Shown: positions 43,808-53,332 of the stretch, piece after piece
How the letters are laid out: each line of letters starts with the position of its first letter
Position numbering within the stretch: the first letter of the stretch is position 1
Assembly (NCBI GenBank): GCA_009377575.1
Contig: WHTU01000010.1
Span: 1-64,000, forward strand
From: Nitrososphaeraceae archaeon
Lineage (GTDB): Archaea > Thermoproteota > Nitrososphaeria > Nitrososphaerales > Nitrososphaeraceae
Reading direction: 5' to 3'
DNA length: 64,000 nucleotides
The notes under the pieces: model-generated
What the model was told of the DNA's origin: nothing
What the model saw: the letters and a program-made list of their open reading frames with translations, nothing else
The model's database searches: none
Position numbers and translations under genes: made by a program

Positions 43808-45352
43808 CTAGGGAGTTGATATAGTGTCGCCTGATAAGATAACCTTTCTAAGTATCATCTTATTCGTAGCATCCATCATAGCCTGCACGGAAGCAATTAC
43901 TATATCTTCCCCTGTCTTCCGGGATGAAATTGTATGGCCTTTACTATCCTCTATCTTGACAACTACTTCTGCAGTTGCGTCAGACCCCCCAGTTATTGAC
44001 TCGAGGCGATATTCTCTAATTTTCACATCCTCTAATTGGCTCACTATTTTTTGGATTGCCTTTAGTGCCGCATCCACTGGTCCTACCCCGATTTCAGAGG
44101 AAATCACATCCTTATCGCCTGTATTGATCTTTACAACTGCTGTTGGTATGATGTTTATCCCTGTTACGGTATGAAAATCACGAAGCTGGAATTTTTCTTG
44201 GAATGTGCTATTTTTCATTATCTTACCTGCGATAGAAAGTAATTCACTTGTCGTTATAGATTTTCCCAAGTCCGCAATACCTTTCTGCCTCTCCAAAATT
44301 TGTTTAAGCTGTTCGTCATTCGGCTTCAGTCCAAATTCTTCTAACATTGCTCTTATCCCATGGGCGCCAGCATGTTTACCTGCTTGGAGCCATCTTTTCC
44401 TTCCTACAAGTTCCGGACTAATGGGTTCGTAAGTTAGTGGATTGTTTATTATACCATGTGTGTGAATTCCAGATTCATGACCGAATGCATTTTCTCCGAT
44501 AATGGCTTTATTTGGCTGGACTATGATTCTCATTGCATTGGAAACGAATTTCGAAGTCTCATATAGTAATTCGGTCTTGATTCCATGCGATCTCTTATAT
44601 AGGCACTGCAACGCCATAACGACCTCTTCTAGAGAAGCGTTTCCAGCTCTTTCTCCTATTCCATTTACTGTTACGTGGGCGCATGTTGCTCCTGCATTTA
44701 TTCCCGCGATAGTATTGGCAACAGCAAGCCCTAAGTCATCATGACAATGCATGCTTATGGGCAGTGGCGAAATAGTTGTTACATCTGCTACGAGCCTTGA
44801 TATATAATCTGGAGTTGAATAGCCGACAGTATCAGGGATATCCAATCGATCAGCTCCAGATTGCGATACGGCTTGAAAGACCTCCTTCATAAAACTGGTC
44901 TCTGATCTAGTAGCATCCTCAGCTGAAAACTCTACTTGTACTCCGTGTTTCTTTGCATAATCTACAGCCCACACAGCCTTTTCGAGTACCTGGTCTCTGT
45001 CCATCTTTAGCTTGAATTTCATATGAATATCTGAGGTGGCAATGAACAAGTGAATATATCCTAGATCGCAGCCAAGTGCGGCGTCTATGTCCTCCTGCAC
45101 GGCTCTAGCCAAACCGCATATTTCCGCATGTAATCCCTGTCTAACAATACTTTTTATCGCATGCCTTTCACCTTCTGACACAATGGGAAAGCCAGCCTCG
45201 ATAGCATCTACCCCTAATTCATCCAATTTTATAGCAATTTGTAATTTTTGTTCGGGGCTCACGGAAACGCCTGGTGTCTGCTCACCATCTCTAAGGGTGG
45301 TATCGAAAATTCTTACCTTTTCAACAATAGGCGATAGTCCAGGAAAGGGCAA
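43808..45352 (-). CDS. leuA: 2-isopropylmalate synthase / citramalate synthase family
   Basis: 514 residues. The DRE-TIM barrel shows IFDTTLRDGEQTPG (15-28) and the metal-binding HCHDDLGLAVANTI (about 202-215), with GIGERAGNASLEE and GENAFGHESGIHTHG. The C-terminal regulatory LeuA dimer domain (about 400-514) is present: AVVKINTGD, GVGPVDAALKAIQKI, GSDATAEVVVKIEDS. The enzyme condenses acetyl-CoA with 2-oxoisovalerate (leucine) or pyruvate (citramalate, isoleucine); the motifs seen do not separate the two. Feedback inhibition through the C-terminal domain is expected. Stand-alone gene. Confidence 0.9.
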   Translation of the reverse strand: MPFPGLSPIVEKVRIFDTTLRDGEQTPGVSVSPEQKLQIAIKLDELGVDAIEAGFPIVSEGERHAIKSIVRQGLHAEICGLARAVQEDIDAALGCDLGYIHLFIATSDIHMKFKLKMDRDQVLEKAVWAVDYAKKHGVQVEFSAEDATRSETSFMKEVFQAVSQSGADRLDIPDTVGYSTPDYISRLVADVTTISPLPISMHCHDDLGLAVANTIAGINAGATCAHVTVNGIGERAGNASLEEVVMALQCLYKRSHGIKTELLYETSKFVSNAMRIIVQPNKAIIGENAFGHESGIHTHGIINNPLTYEPISPELVGRKRWLQAGKHAGAHGIRAMLEEFGLKPNDEQLKQILERQKGIADLGKSITTSELLSIAGKIMKNSTFQEKFQLRDFHTVTGINIIPTAVVKINTGDKDVISSEIGVGPVDAALKAIQKIVSQLEDVKIREYRLESITGGSDATAEVVVKIEDSKGHTISSRKTGEDIVIASVQAMMDATNKMILRKVILSGDTISTP

Positions 45353-45619
45353 TTTAAACTTATTTCCAGCCTCCTCTTACTATATATTCGCAAGCCTATC
45401 AATTTTACATACAAAGTGAGAAAGAAGGTTTCTAATCGCAAGCAAAATATTGGCCAGAGGTGAACGCGGGTAGTGCCTTCGACAGGTAGCGTGATCAGCT
45501 CATCTTCAGACGGTTAGAAACGCCCCATCAACAGTCGAAATGCAAAAGATTCTTTTCATGAACATGGGTCTGACGCTAACTTGTAAATATTATTAATTCA
45601 GATATATACAGGGAATACT

Positions 45620-45952
45620 TTGCCAACCAATAAACTCAAGGGCATTTGGGCTAAACAGATAGCCCTAATCGCAGGTAGCTTCCTCTTAGGTTTAGTGTTG
45701 ACCTACTATTTCGGTTTCATTGCCGGTCTTTCTCTTAACATCCTAGTACTTGTTGGTTTGGTATTCTATATACGAAGAAGCCAACAGAAGGCTTTAGGAA
45801 ATCTTGGATTTAGCAATGAGAAGGCAGGGGGGAGTTTTGCACCAACGGAATCAAAAGTATCACTAAAGTATGTCTGTATGTCTTGTGGATCACGCGTAAA
45901 GGGATCGAGATGCGCCACTTGCGGTTCTCAGGCAAAAAGGGCTATCTTTTAG
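45620..45952 (+). CDS. Membrane protein with C-terminal zinc ribbon
   Basis: 110 residues. Two membrane segments (about 12-30 and 34-50) are followed by a basic linker and a ribbon CMSCGSRVKGSRCATCGSQA (CxxC-x8-CxxC, about 86-102). Proteins with a membrane hairpin and a zinc ribbon are common in thaumarchaea; the function is unknown. Start is TTG. Stand-alone gene, divergent from leuA. Confidence 0.65.
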   Translation: MPTNKLKGIWAKQIALIAGSFLLGLVLTYYFGFIAGLSLNILVLVGLVFYIRRSQQKALGNLGFSNEKAGGSFAPTESKVSLKYVCMSCGSRVKGSRCATCGSQAKRAIF

Positions 45953-46016
45953 ACGGTCAGATGCGATTATTCATTCGAATGAATTTGCCAGGGCTGTATC
46001 AAGAAATGCATGTATT

Positions 46017-46946
46017 TCATTTAGATACGTCTAGATAGAACTGTTCCTTGTCTATCTTCTCCGGTCTTACTCCCTCTATTTCCATCAAATCTTGCATTAC
46101 CCCTCTTCCTCTATTTATGGAGCCAGTCTTGAGTTTCACAATTCCATTAATGAATCCGCTACTTCCACATATAGGATTAAATGCCGATTCAACATTTCCG
46201 TGAAACTTTTGGAGAGTCCGTTCAGTTTTCCCTTCTTCATCCTTAAAGAATCTGCCTTTTCTGTATGATATCCTCGGATGATCGGAATACAAAGTAGTCT
46301 CATCATCTCTTGTAAAAGTGAAAACCACTTTGAAATTATCTAGCTTCTTTGCCATCTCCAGTAGCCAATTGTAATACATTACACCCACCTTGCTTTTGTT
46401 TTCAAGCGAATAAAGTCTGGGGTTACTGTAAAATAACACGAGTCGTATATCCAAGTCTCTCCGATCTTCCATATATTGCAAGAGGCATCGGGCGCATTCA
46501 GCACCATTTGATCCTGACCAATATGCGATATCCTTCTCTATTCCAGATGCGAACTTTGAGAGAAAAGGTTGTTTTGCTCTGCTGTACTTGACAGACACTT
46601 TATCGCCTATTTTGAATTGCTCAAAAAAATATGCTGCAAATCCATCTGCCTTGCCGATGACCGGATTTATGTAACCATATGGTTTTTCATCCTTTATCGT
46701 TAGTTCAATATCATTCCTTGTTGGTGAGGAAGCGATCGAATATGCCCTTTCTACTTCGGCCTCCACAATGCCGCCAGAAGATGTGGGTCTTTTCAAAAAT
46801 GCTTTGATTGTCACAAATTCTCCTACATTAAACGTAAATCGATCTGAAGCCGACAACGGAGAAAATACATAAGTATAGGAATCGGGGGTTTCCTTTATTT
46901 TATCCTTTATCTGCCATTCGAATATGGGGGTCTGGGATTTAGACAT
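46017..46946 (-). CDS. Ferredoxin-NADP reductase-type flavoprotein
   Basis: 309 residues. The FAD domain has VGEFVTIKAFLKRP and the flavin motif RAYSIASSPT (about 67-76); the NAD(P) domain follows with YWSGSNGAECARCLLQY (nucleotide loop), LVLFYSNP, VVFTFTRDD, and the C-terminal CGSSGFINGIVKL. It moves electrons between NAD(P)H and a one-electron carrier. The GSGTG-type loop reads SGSNGA, a mild deviation. No ferredoxin or oxygenase gene is adjacent. It has its own promoter region. Confidence 0.8.
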   Translation of the reverse strand: MSKSQTPIFEWQIKDKIKETPDSYTYVFSPLSASDRFTFNVGEFVTIKAFLKRPTSSGGIVEAEVERAYSIASSPTRNDIELTIKDEKPYGYINPVIGKADGFAAYFFEQFKIGDKVSVKYSRAKQPFLSKFASGIEKDIAYWSGSNGAECARCLLQYMEDRRDLDIRLVLFYSNPRLYSLENKSKVGVMYYNWLLEMAKKLDNFKVVFTFTRDDETTLYSDHPRISYRKGRFFKDEEGKTERTLQKFHGNVESAFNPICGSSGFINGIVKLKTGSINRGRGVMQDLMEIEGVRPEKIDKEQFYLDVSK

Positions 46947-47275
46947 AGATTCTCTTGTTGGAGGAGAAAATACTTAACATTTTCCTAGTCCTTATAAATC
47001 AATTTGGCGGAGAATCAAGGAGGAATAATTCTTGCCAAATCAATCCGCAAATGCTCCTATTTTTTCTTGCACGAGACGAGAAGGAGGTATTTTTGGTCTC
47101 GCAAAAGAGTGGCTCTGACAAAGGTACATACGCCTTATGTTTCCTGCTCTGACTTTTCGGTATCCTTATTTTATGCAACTTCGGCAATAGGTTCTTGAGA
47201 ACGAGCGAACCATGTCTTAGATAGTACAGTGTTAATATAAGGAAATCTCCATTAGGACGGATCTTATCGATCGAT
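46947..47275. other. Intergenic region with one doubtful frame
   Basis: A TTG frame at 47032-47118 (+), preceded by a GGAGG-type site and a TATA-like cttataaatc at about 46990, codes 28 residues (MPNQSANAPIFSCTRREGGI then FGLAKEWL) before a TGA. It is natural in composition but very short. Nothing else is supported. Confidence 0.3.
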
Positions 47276-47875
47276 ATGATTGGATTTAATTGGTCTGAAG
47301 GTGGTCAACGTTTTCCAAGAACTATTTGCTATGTTTTGATTGTTTATATCCTGGTCTCCAGCGCTTATTCCGCTAGTCCAGATGTCTTGGCTTTTTTCCA
47401 CACTCCTCCTTTGGCAGATAATATGGTTACCTTTGATGATCGGGGTCTCGGGTTAGCTATCAAATATCCTAGCAATTGGGAGAGATCGAAAATCGGTCAG
47501 GATCAGGTCACATTTATAGCTCCACGCGAAAGCAATTCGCCTTCGTTCCCAGCTGGGTTAGGTATAAAGTCACACAATATTTCAACTGTAGATGCCACAT
47601 TAGATTCTATAGCAAAAGAACTAATCACTGATCTTGAACAAGATACTCAGGATTTTACCCTCTTGAGCTCCAGTCAGTCGAAGCTGAATAGCCTTGATTC
47701 TTATGAGATTTCTTTTAGTGCAACAGATGATAACGATGCAAAAAGGACAGCAATGCAGATAGTTGTAAAGCCTGAAAATCTGGTCTATGTAATCACATAC
47801 AAAGCCTATCCAGAAAAATATGAATCATACCTTCCGATCATACAGTCAATGCTAGATTCGTTAAAGTTTATGTGA
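47276..47875 (+). CDS. Exported PsbP-like protein
   Basis: 199 residues. A leader (about 15-35) precedes a domain typical of the PsbP-related family in thaumarchaea: NMVTFDDRGLGLAIKYPSNW followed by E, then VTFIAPRESNSPSFPAGLGI, a helix SIAKELITDLEQDTQDF, and the closing strands VYVITYKAYPEKYESYLPII. The fold binds calcium or partner proteins in photosystem relatives; in archaea its role is unknown, probably at the cell surface. The leader is not a strict lipoprotein signal because no lipobox cysteine is seen. Confidence 0.75.
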   Translation: MIGFNWSEGGQRFPRTICYVLIVYILVSSAYSASPDVLAFFHTPPLADNMVTFDDRGLGLAIKYPSNWERSKIGQDQVTFIAPRESNSPSFPAGLGIKSHNISTVDATLDSIAKELITDLEQDTQDFTLLSSSQSKLNSLDSYEISFSATDDNDAKRTAMQIVVKPENLVYVITYKAYPEKYESYLPIIQSMLDSLKFM

Positions 47876-48035
47876 TAAATACCATGAAGCGCTCGCGTTC
47901 GGCTGCATTTAACCAAAAATATAGGATCATTCTCAATTTTCAGTAATTTTTGATGATCTTCACTGTTCCTTAAGATTTGTGCATACTGTTACGCCCCAGT
48001 CACCAAGGAGCACTGCTTCAATATCGCGTTTCCTA

Positions 48036-48176
48036 CTAACCAACTGCGCCAATAATAGCGTTCTGCGGGTGCTTGCACCGGCAGAGATTACTACCATGTT
48101 CAGAAAATTTGTGTTTACAACGATAATAGGTGCAGATTGGCTCTGATTCCTTACCCCACACGTCAGTAATTTTCAT
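48036..48176 (-). CDS. Small zinc-binding-like protein, 46 aa
   Basis: A minus-strand ATG frame of 46 codons: MKITDVWGKESEPICTYYRC, then KHKFSEHGSNLCRCKHPQNA and IIGAVG. It has four cysteines in C-x4-C and CRC arrangement with three nearby histidines, a plausible zinc site. It is followed by two stop codons and preceded by a TATA-like catatatat about 25-30 bases upstream. The pattern recalls a small conserved protein of ammonia-oxidising archaea, but this was not checked. The rest of the 47876-48453 gap is empty. Confidence 0.6.
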   Translation of the reverse strand: MKITDVWGKESEPICTYYRCKHKFSEHGSNLCRCKHPQNAIIGAVG

Positions 48177-48453
48177 TTACTAATCATGATATATATGCCG
48201 ATACAATATATTGTTACTGCAAGAAGCTTAGGGTCACGTTCGGAAGGCGCTGGAAATTAATTTTAGATATTTTCTTGCCGTCCTGATATGAAGTACGGAA
48301 AATTTATCATCAAGTTTATAAAAATAATTCAATAATACCCTTAAAAACATGATAAACGTTAGGGCATATTTTAATGTTTGTAGGATTCTACTGCCAAAAG
48401 ATTACCAAATAGTTAATATTTAACATGGGATAGTAATACCCTTGCCTTAGCAA

Positions 48454-48939
48454 ATGCATGAGCGAGATTTCCTTCATGAGGTCTGCATAAGTGCTTTATC
48501 TGTTAGCAGGAAAGTGAGTTTTGCGGGGATAGTGGACAATAATGGTAAACTTTTGCTCGGTCATGAAAAGAAGAATGCCGATACCAACAGACGACGATTA
48601 CTTTGTTATATTGGTGACTATGAGAATAAAGTTGTCGTTAGCATATATTTCAAACATCTTGCACCAATGTTAAATGAAATAGTAAAAAAGCATTTTTTTG
48701 ATATGAAATCCAATACTTCGATCTATGATTGTAACACAGCCGATCGGGCGGGTGCCATTCGGATTTACGAGATCAACGAATTTTATGTCTTGGATGTTGC
48801 TAGCAATATCAAATTGGGCTTCATTCCTATTACTGAAACTGCAGACAAATTCCTTTGCGTCTACTTAGAATCACATATGGTCGAAATGTCCAACACCTCG
48901 TATCATAGGATAATAGCCTCCATTAATAGGTGCTTATGA
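48454..48939 (+). CDS. Thaumarchaeal hypothetical protein (DUF6659-like)
   Basis: 161 residues. The pattern SALSVSRKVSFAGIVDNNGK LLLG near the N-terminus recalls a family of small proteins expanded in Nitrososphaeria (remembered as DUF6659, not verified). The fold looks like alternating strands and helices similar to roadblock/profilin-like sensors. It lacks membrane segments. After its TGA the same frame stays open for about 33 more codons, which may be chance. Confidence 0.6.
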   Translation: MHERDFLHEVCISALSVSRKVSFAGIVDNNGKLLLGHEKKNADTNRRRLLCYIGDYENKVVVSIYFKHLAPMLNEIVKKHFFDMKSNTSIYDCNTADRAGAIRIYEINEFYVLDVASNIKLGFIPITETADKFLCVYLESHMVEMSNTSYHRIIASINRCL

Positions 48940-49262
48940 ATTAAGCTAGCAAGGTTTGGTAGTATCCAATTATCAGAGTTTGCCAGATCGATAAGTTTGG
49001 TAATGGAATTCATTCTTAGCGCTGAAGCATCCGAATTTTAATGTAGAAAGGATGATCTGGTAGCGATGAAGCGAATATTTATTTCATTTTCTTTTTGAGA
49101 GTGGTTCACTTTGTCTCACATAGGGCTTATACTTGGTGATTTACCAGACTCCTGTAAGCCTATACTTTGATTCTATCCGGTGGCAATGACGCGATTTGGT
49201 GGAATCGATTAGCTGAATGATTAGCTTTTCGCAAATAGCGTAAAGATTTATATCTAATGATT
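48940..49262. promoter_or_regulatory. Upstream region of the MarR-MFS operon
   Basis: No gene supported. The TATA box tttatatc is at 49247-49254, about 35 bases before the marR ATG. gaatgattagct and ctaatgattagg recall each other and the operator arms. Confidence 0.4.
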
Positions 49263-49285
49263 AGGGCACTAAGGATTAGTACCCT
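49263..49285. promoter_or_regulatory. Inverted repeat abutting marR, probable operator
   Basis: agggcacta (49263-49271) and tagtaccct (49277-49285) match as inverse copies at 8 of 9 positions with a 5-base spacer, and the right arm ends immediately before the ATG. It covers the expected transcription start, where a bound MarR dimer would block transcription. Confidence 0.6.
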
Positions 49286-49822
49286 ATGTCAACTTTTGAT
49301 TATGAAACTAATCCTGGATTCATCATAAACAGGACTGCAAGATCTCTTTCACGTTCTTTAGATATTAGGCTAAGAAATACAGTCGGCATTACTTTTGCCC
49401 AGTGGAGAGTACTTGTTTTGCTAACAAAAACCCATGATGGCCTCTCACAAAAGGAAATCGCCGAGGGTCTTGGGTTGGAAGCACCTACCCTGATACCTAT
49501 TCTTGACAAGTTGCAGAAAGATGGTTTTATTGAAAGGAGAGTTGATCGCAATGATAGAAGGAACAATAGAATCTTTCGCGCTAAGAGGACATTCGAAATT
49601 TGGGAGACTACCCTTGAGTGTGCCTCTAAGGTGCTCACCATAGCATTGGCAGGTCTTCCAGATGACAACGTACAGATTATGAAGGAGGTATTGGAAAAAA
49701 TGTGGATTAATCTACAGGCAAATCTGGAACTATCCAATAAAACCCCTGCAACCATTGCAGGAATGGTTAGTCGAAAACAAGGATTACAAGAAACAACGGC
49801 CGCACAACAGCAGCAGGTCTGA
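49286..49822 (+). CDS. MarR family transcriptional regulator
   Basis: 178 residues. The winged helix reads LRNTVGITFAQWRVLVLLTK, GLSQKEIAEGLGLEAPTLIP, ILDKLQKDGFIERRVDRNDR with the D-R-N-D-R-R wing typical of MarR. Dimerising helices flank it on both sides. It probably represses itself and the transporter gene that follows 21 bases later, releasing DNA when a toxic organic compound binds. The C-terminal tail is Gln-rich (TTAAQQQQV). Confidence 0.9.
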   Translation: MSTFDYETNPGFIINRTARSLSRSLDIRLRNTVGITFAQWRVLVLLTKTHDGLSQKEIAEGLGLEAPTLIPILDKLQKDGFIERRVDRNDRRNNRIFRAKRTFEIWETTLECASKVLTIALAGLPDDNVQIMKEVLEKMWINLQANLELSNKTPATIAGMVSRKQGLQETTAAQQQQV

Positions 49823-49843
49823 TGTACAGAGCATTATTACAAG

Positions 49844-51481
49844 ATGCAGAATCCGCTAAAGAGTAAACAAAATCAAAATAGACGAAACGAAGGATTGTCA
49901 ACTAAAGAGGATTCTAATCTCTTGGCCAGTCGTGGCGGAACCGCGATACCTCGTACGGCTTGGAAATTGCTAGTTATTCTAAGCTCCATTGCTACCATGG
50001 TGATGTATGTAGAGACCATGTTGATTCCTGCTATTCCTGATCTAATAAATGACTTTAATGTCTCTTACGGAACTTCTTCCTGGATCCTGACGACCTATCT
50101 AATCAGTGGAGCGGTCGCCACCCCGATAGTTGGTAAACTATCTGATGTTTACGGAAAAAAGAAGGTTCTCTTATTGGTAATGCTAATTTATGCGATAGGA
50201 GTCTCATTCGCAGGGTTTGCCTCAAACATTTACACATTGCTACTCGTTAGGGCTATTCAAGGAATCGGAATGGGCATGTTTCCCATCGCATTTGGCATAA
50301 TAAGGGATCAATTCCCAAGGGAAAAAATTTCAATAGGTCAGGGGATTATAAGTTCAATGTTCGCAGCAGGGGCGGCGGTAGGGCTTTCAGCTGGAGCATT
50401 AATTGTAGAGAATTTTGGATGGCAAGCGACTTTTTTCACGATAATCCCAATCGTCATTCTACTATTAATTACCATTTGGAGATTCGTACACATTGGAGAG
50501 AATCAGCAAATTGATCCAGCGCCAATAAAGGACTCAGTTGGAAGAGGTAAGGAATCTAGTTTGGTTCCTGTAACCAACTTTGATGAGAAAAGGAAAAGAA
50601 AATTACAAATTGATATTAAAGGAGCAGCAGCTCTCGCAGTTTCTATAACCTCATTTTTGCTCTGCCTAACCTTAATTGAGACCTCTAGTGGTTTAAGCAC
50701 TTCAAACAATTCATTTTTTGGCATTTTGTCAGCCTATGGCACGATTATAGGTTCAGCGATAGTAGCTGTTATTTCCTTTGTTCTATTCTTGCTAATTGAG
50801 AAAAGAGAGAGTTATCCGCTTATCGATTTGCGACTTTTAGGAAATAAAGCGATACTGCCATCAATTCTAATAATCCTCATCGTAGGGCTATCTAATTTTA
50901 TGGTGTTTCAAACCATACCAATACTAGTGAGAAATCCCGAGCCATTAGGTTTCGGAGCAGACGTCGTAGACGCTGGAACAATTCAGTTACCATTTGCATT
51001 AGTATTTTTGGTATTTGGTCCGACTTCTGGTCTTATAATTTCAAAGTTAGGTTCCTTAAGACCTGTAATAGTTGGGACTTCGATTATTACAGTTAGCTTT
51101 TTAGGCCTTGTATTCTTCCATGACAGTCCAACTGCAATTTCAATTAACCTTGGTGTTCTTGCTACTGGATTGTCTTTCGCGGCTATCGGGGCAATGAACG
51201 TAATAATACTTGCCACTCCAAAAGAATATACAGGCATATCCCTTGGTATTGCCACCCTAGTGAGGATAATAGGGAGCGCTATAGGACCTGCTCTTGCGGC
51301 TATGTATATGCAATCAAGTCAGACTGTCATAGATATAGGTGTACTATCAAGGTCTTACCCCTCTGATTTCGCGTTCGTGATGATATTCTCTACAGCGACA
51401 GTGATTGCAGCTGGTTCGATCTTCCTATCTGTTTTGTTACACCGACGAGCAAGCCGTATGGCCATTCCTCAGCTCTCGTAA
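49844..51481 (+). CDS. MFS drug efflux transporter, DHA2 (EmrB/QacA) type
   Basis: 545 residues with fourteen expected membrane helices. Motif A is GKLSDVYGKKKVLLL (about 101-115), the motif near helix 1 is VMYVETMLIPAIPDLINDFN (about 46-65), and helix 5 carries the antiporter motif GAAVGLSAGALIVENFGWQA. A hydrophilic loop of about 60 residues lies between helices 6 and 7. It exports drugs or other organic compounds using the proton gradient. Cotranscribed with marR. Confidence 0.9.
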   Translation: MQNPLKSKQNQNRRNEGLSTKEDSNLLASRGGTAIPRTAWKLLVILSSIATMVMYVETMLIPAIPDLINDFNVSYGTSSWILTTYLISGAVATPIVGKLSDVYGKKKVLLLVMLIYAIGVSFAGFASNIYTLLLVRAIQGIGMGMFPIAFGIIRDQFPREKISIGQGIISSMFAAGAAVGLSAGALIVENFGWQATFFTIIPIVILLLITIWRFVHIGENQQIDPAPIKDSVGRGKESSLVPVTNFDEKRKRKLQIDIKGAAALAVSITSFLLCLTLIETSSGLSTSNNSFFGILSAYGTIIGSAIVAVISFVLFLLIEKRESYPLIDLRLLGNKAILPSILIILIVGLSNFMVFQTIPILVRNPEPLGFGADVVDAGTIQLPFALVFLVFGPTSGLIISKLGSLRPVIVGTSIITVSFLGLVFFHDSPTAISINLGVLATGLSFAAIGAMNVIILATPKEYTGISLGIATLVRIIGSAIGPALAAMYMQSSQTVIDIGVLSRSYPSDFAFVMIFSTATVIAAGSIFLSVLLHRRASRMAIPQLS

Positions 51482-51541
51482 GTTCCACCTTGATCACGTG
51501 ACAAGCAGAGAATTGACGATGCATTATTCATGCTTTTTCGC

Positions 51542-51841
51542 TCAATCCGATAATGTCACTCTTCTAGCTCCAATATCGCTAACAACATAGTGGTCTTGTC
51601 CTATCTCAATTATGTCTCCTGGTGAGATTCTATCGTGTGTTCTCTTCCTTCTTAGGGGCTTCCCAAATGGTTTCCTTTGTTCTTTGAATATCAACCAAAT
51701 CCTTCCTACATTTAATACATTCTTAAACTCAGATTCCCAAACAAGATCATATACTGTAGATAGCGCTTGGAAGCTGATACTGTTATTTCTGATAAGTAAA
51801 TCAGCTTCAGGTTCCCTGCAAAAATACACTCTTACTATCAC
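51542..51841 (-). CDS. Hypothetical protein, 99 aa
   Basis: 99 residues, not recognised. The middle is basic (EQRKPFGKPLRRKRTHDRIS) and the end reads as a small beta-barrel: PGDIIEIGQDHYVVSDIGAR followed by RVTLSD, reminiscent of SH3-like or KOW-like folds that bind nucleic acid or peptides. It converges on the MFS transporter gene, so it is not part of that operon. Confidence 0.5.
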   Translation of the reverse strand: MIVRVYFCREPEADLLIRNNSISFQALSTVYDLVWESEFKNVLNVGRIWLIFKEQRKPFGKPLRRKRTHDRISPGDIIEIGQDHYVVSDIGARRVTLSD

Positions 51842-52190
51842 TTGTAACCACTAGATATTGTAAACATTTACCTATTAGCATTTTTTTTTCAGGTAATTGA
51901 ACCCAATTCTACGTAAACGACATGATCGTTAGCTGATAAGGTAGCAACATCATATTTTAAGAATTTCCATTTGAAGTGCGATAAGCCGTTCTTTATCTTT
52001 ACTCTCTCATCTCACGATAATTTATTGTGTGTGTGTGACATCTTTGAAAAGCTATCTTGACTAGAAGTAGATCCAATGATCGATTGAGTTCTGGCCGATT
52101 TACATCGGTAGATTCGTGTCAACACCATAAATAGTATAAAAAAAGAAGAGTTTGGACGTTCCGTCAGAAGATCTGACTTGGCTAAATTGT
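51842..52190. other. Intergenic region
   Basis: A minus-strand 38-codon frame at 52012-52128 has a TATA-like box too near its ATG to be its promoter. A tgtgtgtgtg run lies at 52029-52038. Nothing else is supported. Confidence 0.3.
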
Positions 52191-52820
52191 CTACTTTATT
52201 ATTTGGACTGACTTCGTAATTGTTCCGTATATTGGTGTGTCTCCAAAGTGATTACTAACTGCAGTTGGGTCTAAGTAGATGCTTACCACATTGTTACCCA
52301 TGTAGGTAACTGATGTCGGGACATTAGAAACTGGTCCGTCTTTCATAGTAATCGTCGAGGTTCCGTTGAATACGGCGGTTTTGTTATCGGGCATAGACAA
52401 TTCCGTTAAAGTAAAGTTGTCTATTTGATGCTGATGCAATGCAGAGCCGTTTGTCATTACCATATCAAAAGATGCTACGAATTTACCGTTCTGTGACATA
52501 TCTTTAACCATAGCTGAGGTTGAGTTTGAAGCTGGGGCGCTTTGATTTCCATATTCTCCTGCTTCGCCTTTAGTTAAGCTCGCTTTCCAGTAACCGGATA
52601 ATATCCAAGAAGGATTCCCGTTTTCATCGTTTTGAATGCTGGCTATTGTACCTGCGGCGTAGTGACCAGGCTCCATCATGCCGTAGCTGTGATCGCCTCG
52701 CTGATCCATTGGGTATGCTGCAGCGTGATTGCTCTCAAATGGTGCCGCCATTAGGATAAATCCAACTCCTATGGTTAGGAGTGCGGCTCCAATCACTATT
52801 ACTGTTGGGTTATGTTTCAA
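52191..52820 (-). CDS. Exported hypothetical protein
   Basis: 209 residues. A signal segment (about 6-33) ends near NHAAAYPMD; cleavage after AAA or AYP is possible. The mature part starts with a His/Met-rich stretch (GDHSYGMMEPGHYAAG) and continues as a beta-rich domain: WILSGYWKASL, KFVASFDMVMTNGSALHQHQ, then a strand segment NKTAVFNGTSTITMKDGPVS. The same design occurs in several exported proteins of ammonia-oxidising archaea and could bind copper through His and Met; the binding is inference. Confidence 0.7.
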   Translation of the reverse strand: MKHNPTVIVIGAALLTIGVGFILMAAPFESNHAAAYPMDQRGDHSYGMMEPGHYAAGTIASIQNDENGNPSWILSGYWKASLTKGEAGEYGNQSAPASNSTSAMVKDMSQNGKFVASFDMVMTNGSALHQHQIDNFTLTELSMPDNKTAVFNGTSTITMKDGPVSNVPTSVTYMGNNVVSIYLDPTAVSNHFGDTPIYGTITKSVQIIK

Positions 52821-53332
52821 TGTGAAGACACCTAATCTCTACAATCTTATTAAGCATACGATTTGTTTTATCGCGCCTCAATGTACAATAGTTAGAGACT
52901 ATTCTTCAGAAATTAATCGATACTAAACAACATTCTCAATGATTTTGCATGATAATGTTAATGTAACAACTCAGATGTTACGAATAGATCTCTGAAGTGA
53001 AACAATCATCATAACCTTTGGTTTACGAAGAGCGATTCAGTCCCCACCAAGTGTGTTATCTGAGCTCACTTTTTTTTTAAATCGATTATTGCAATTTCAT
53101 TGCCGATCATCTTTACGCGCGTTTATCGAGACATACACAAATTCTTGATTACGTGCATTAATTGCAGAAATAATGATTTATATGTCACCAATCAACGGTA
53201 CATTCTGGCGAATCGAATGCAGTCGGAGTTAATACGATAGAGCTTACACCAAATTCTTATCCAAATTCCAGCAACGGTTTAAATGGTCGACGTGTTATTG
53301 GAGACAGGTTCGCTGACGACACCATCTCTGAT
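52821..53332. other. Intergenic region with an upstream open frame
   Basis: The first 350 bases show no gene; a T9 run lies at about 53070-53078. From 53177 to 53332 the frame of the following zinc-ribbon gene stays open and coding-like without a start codon. A TATA-like gatttatat lies at about 53174-53182. Confidence 0.35.

Noticed and set aside
52012-52128. Minus-strand 38-codon frame
   Set aside because: The TATA-like box is only about 10 bases before the ATG and composition is weak.
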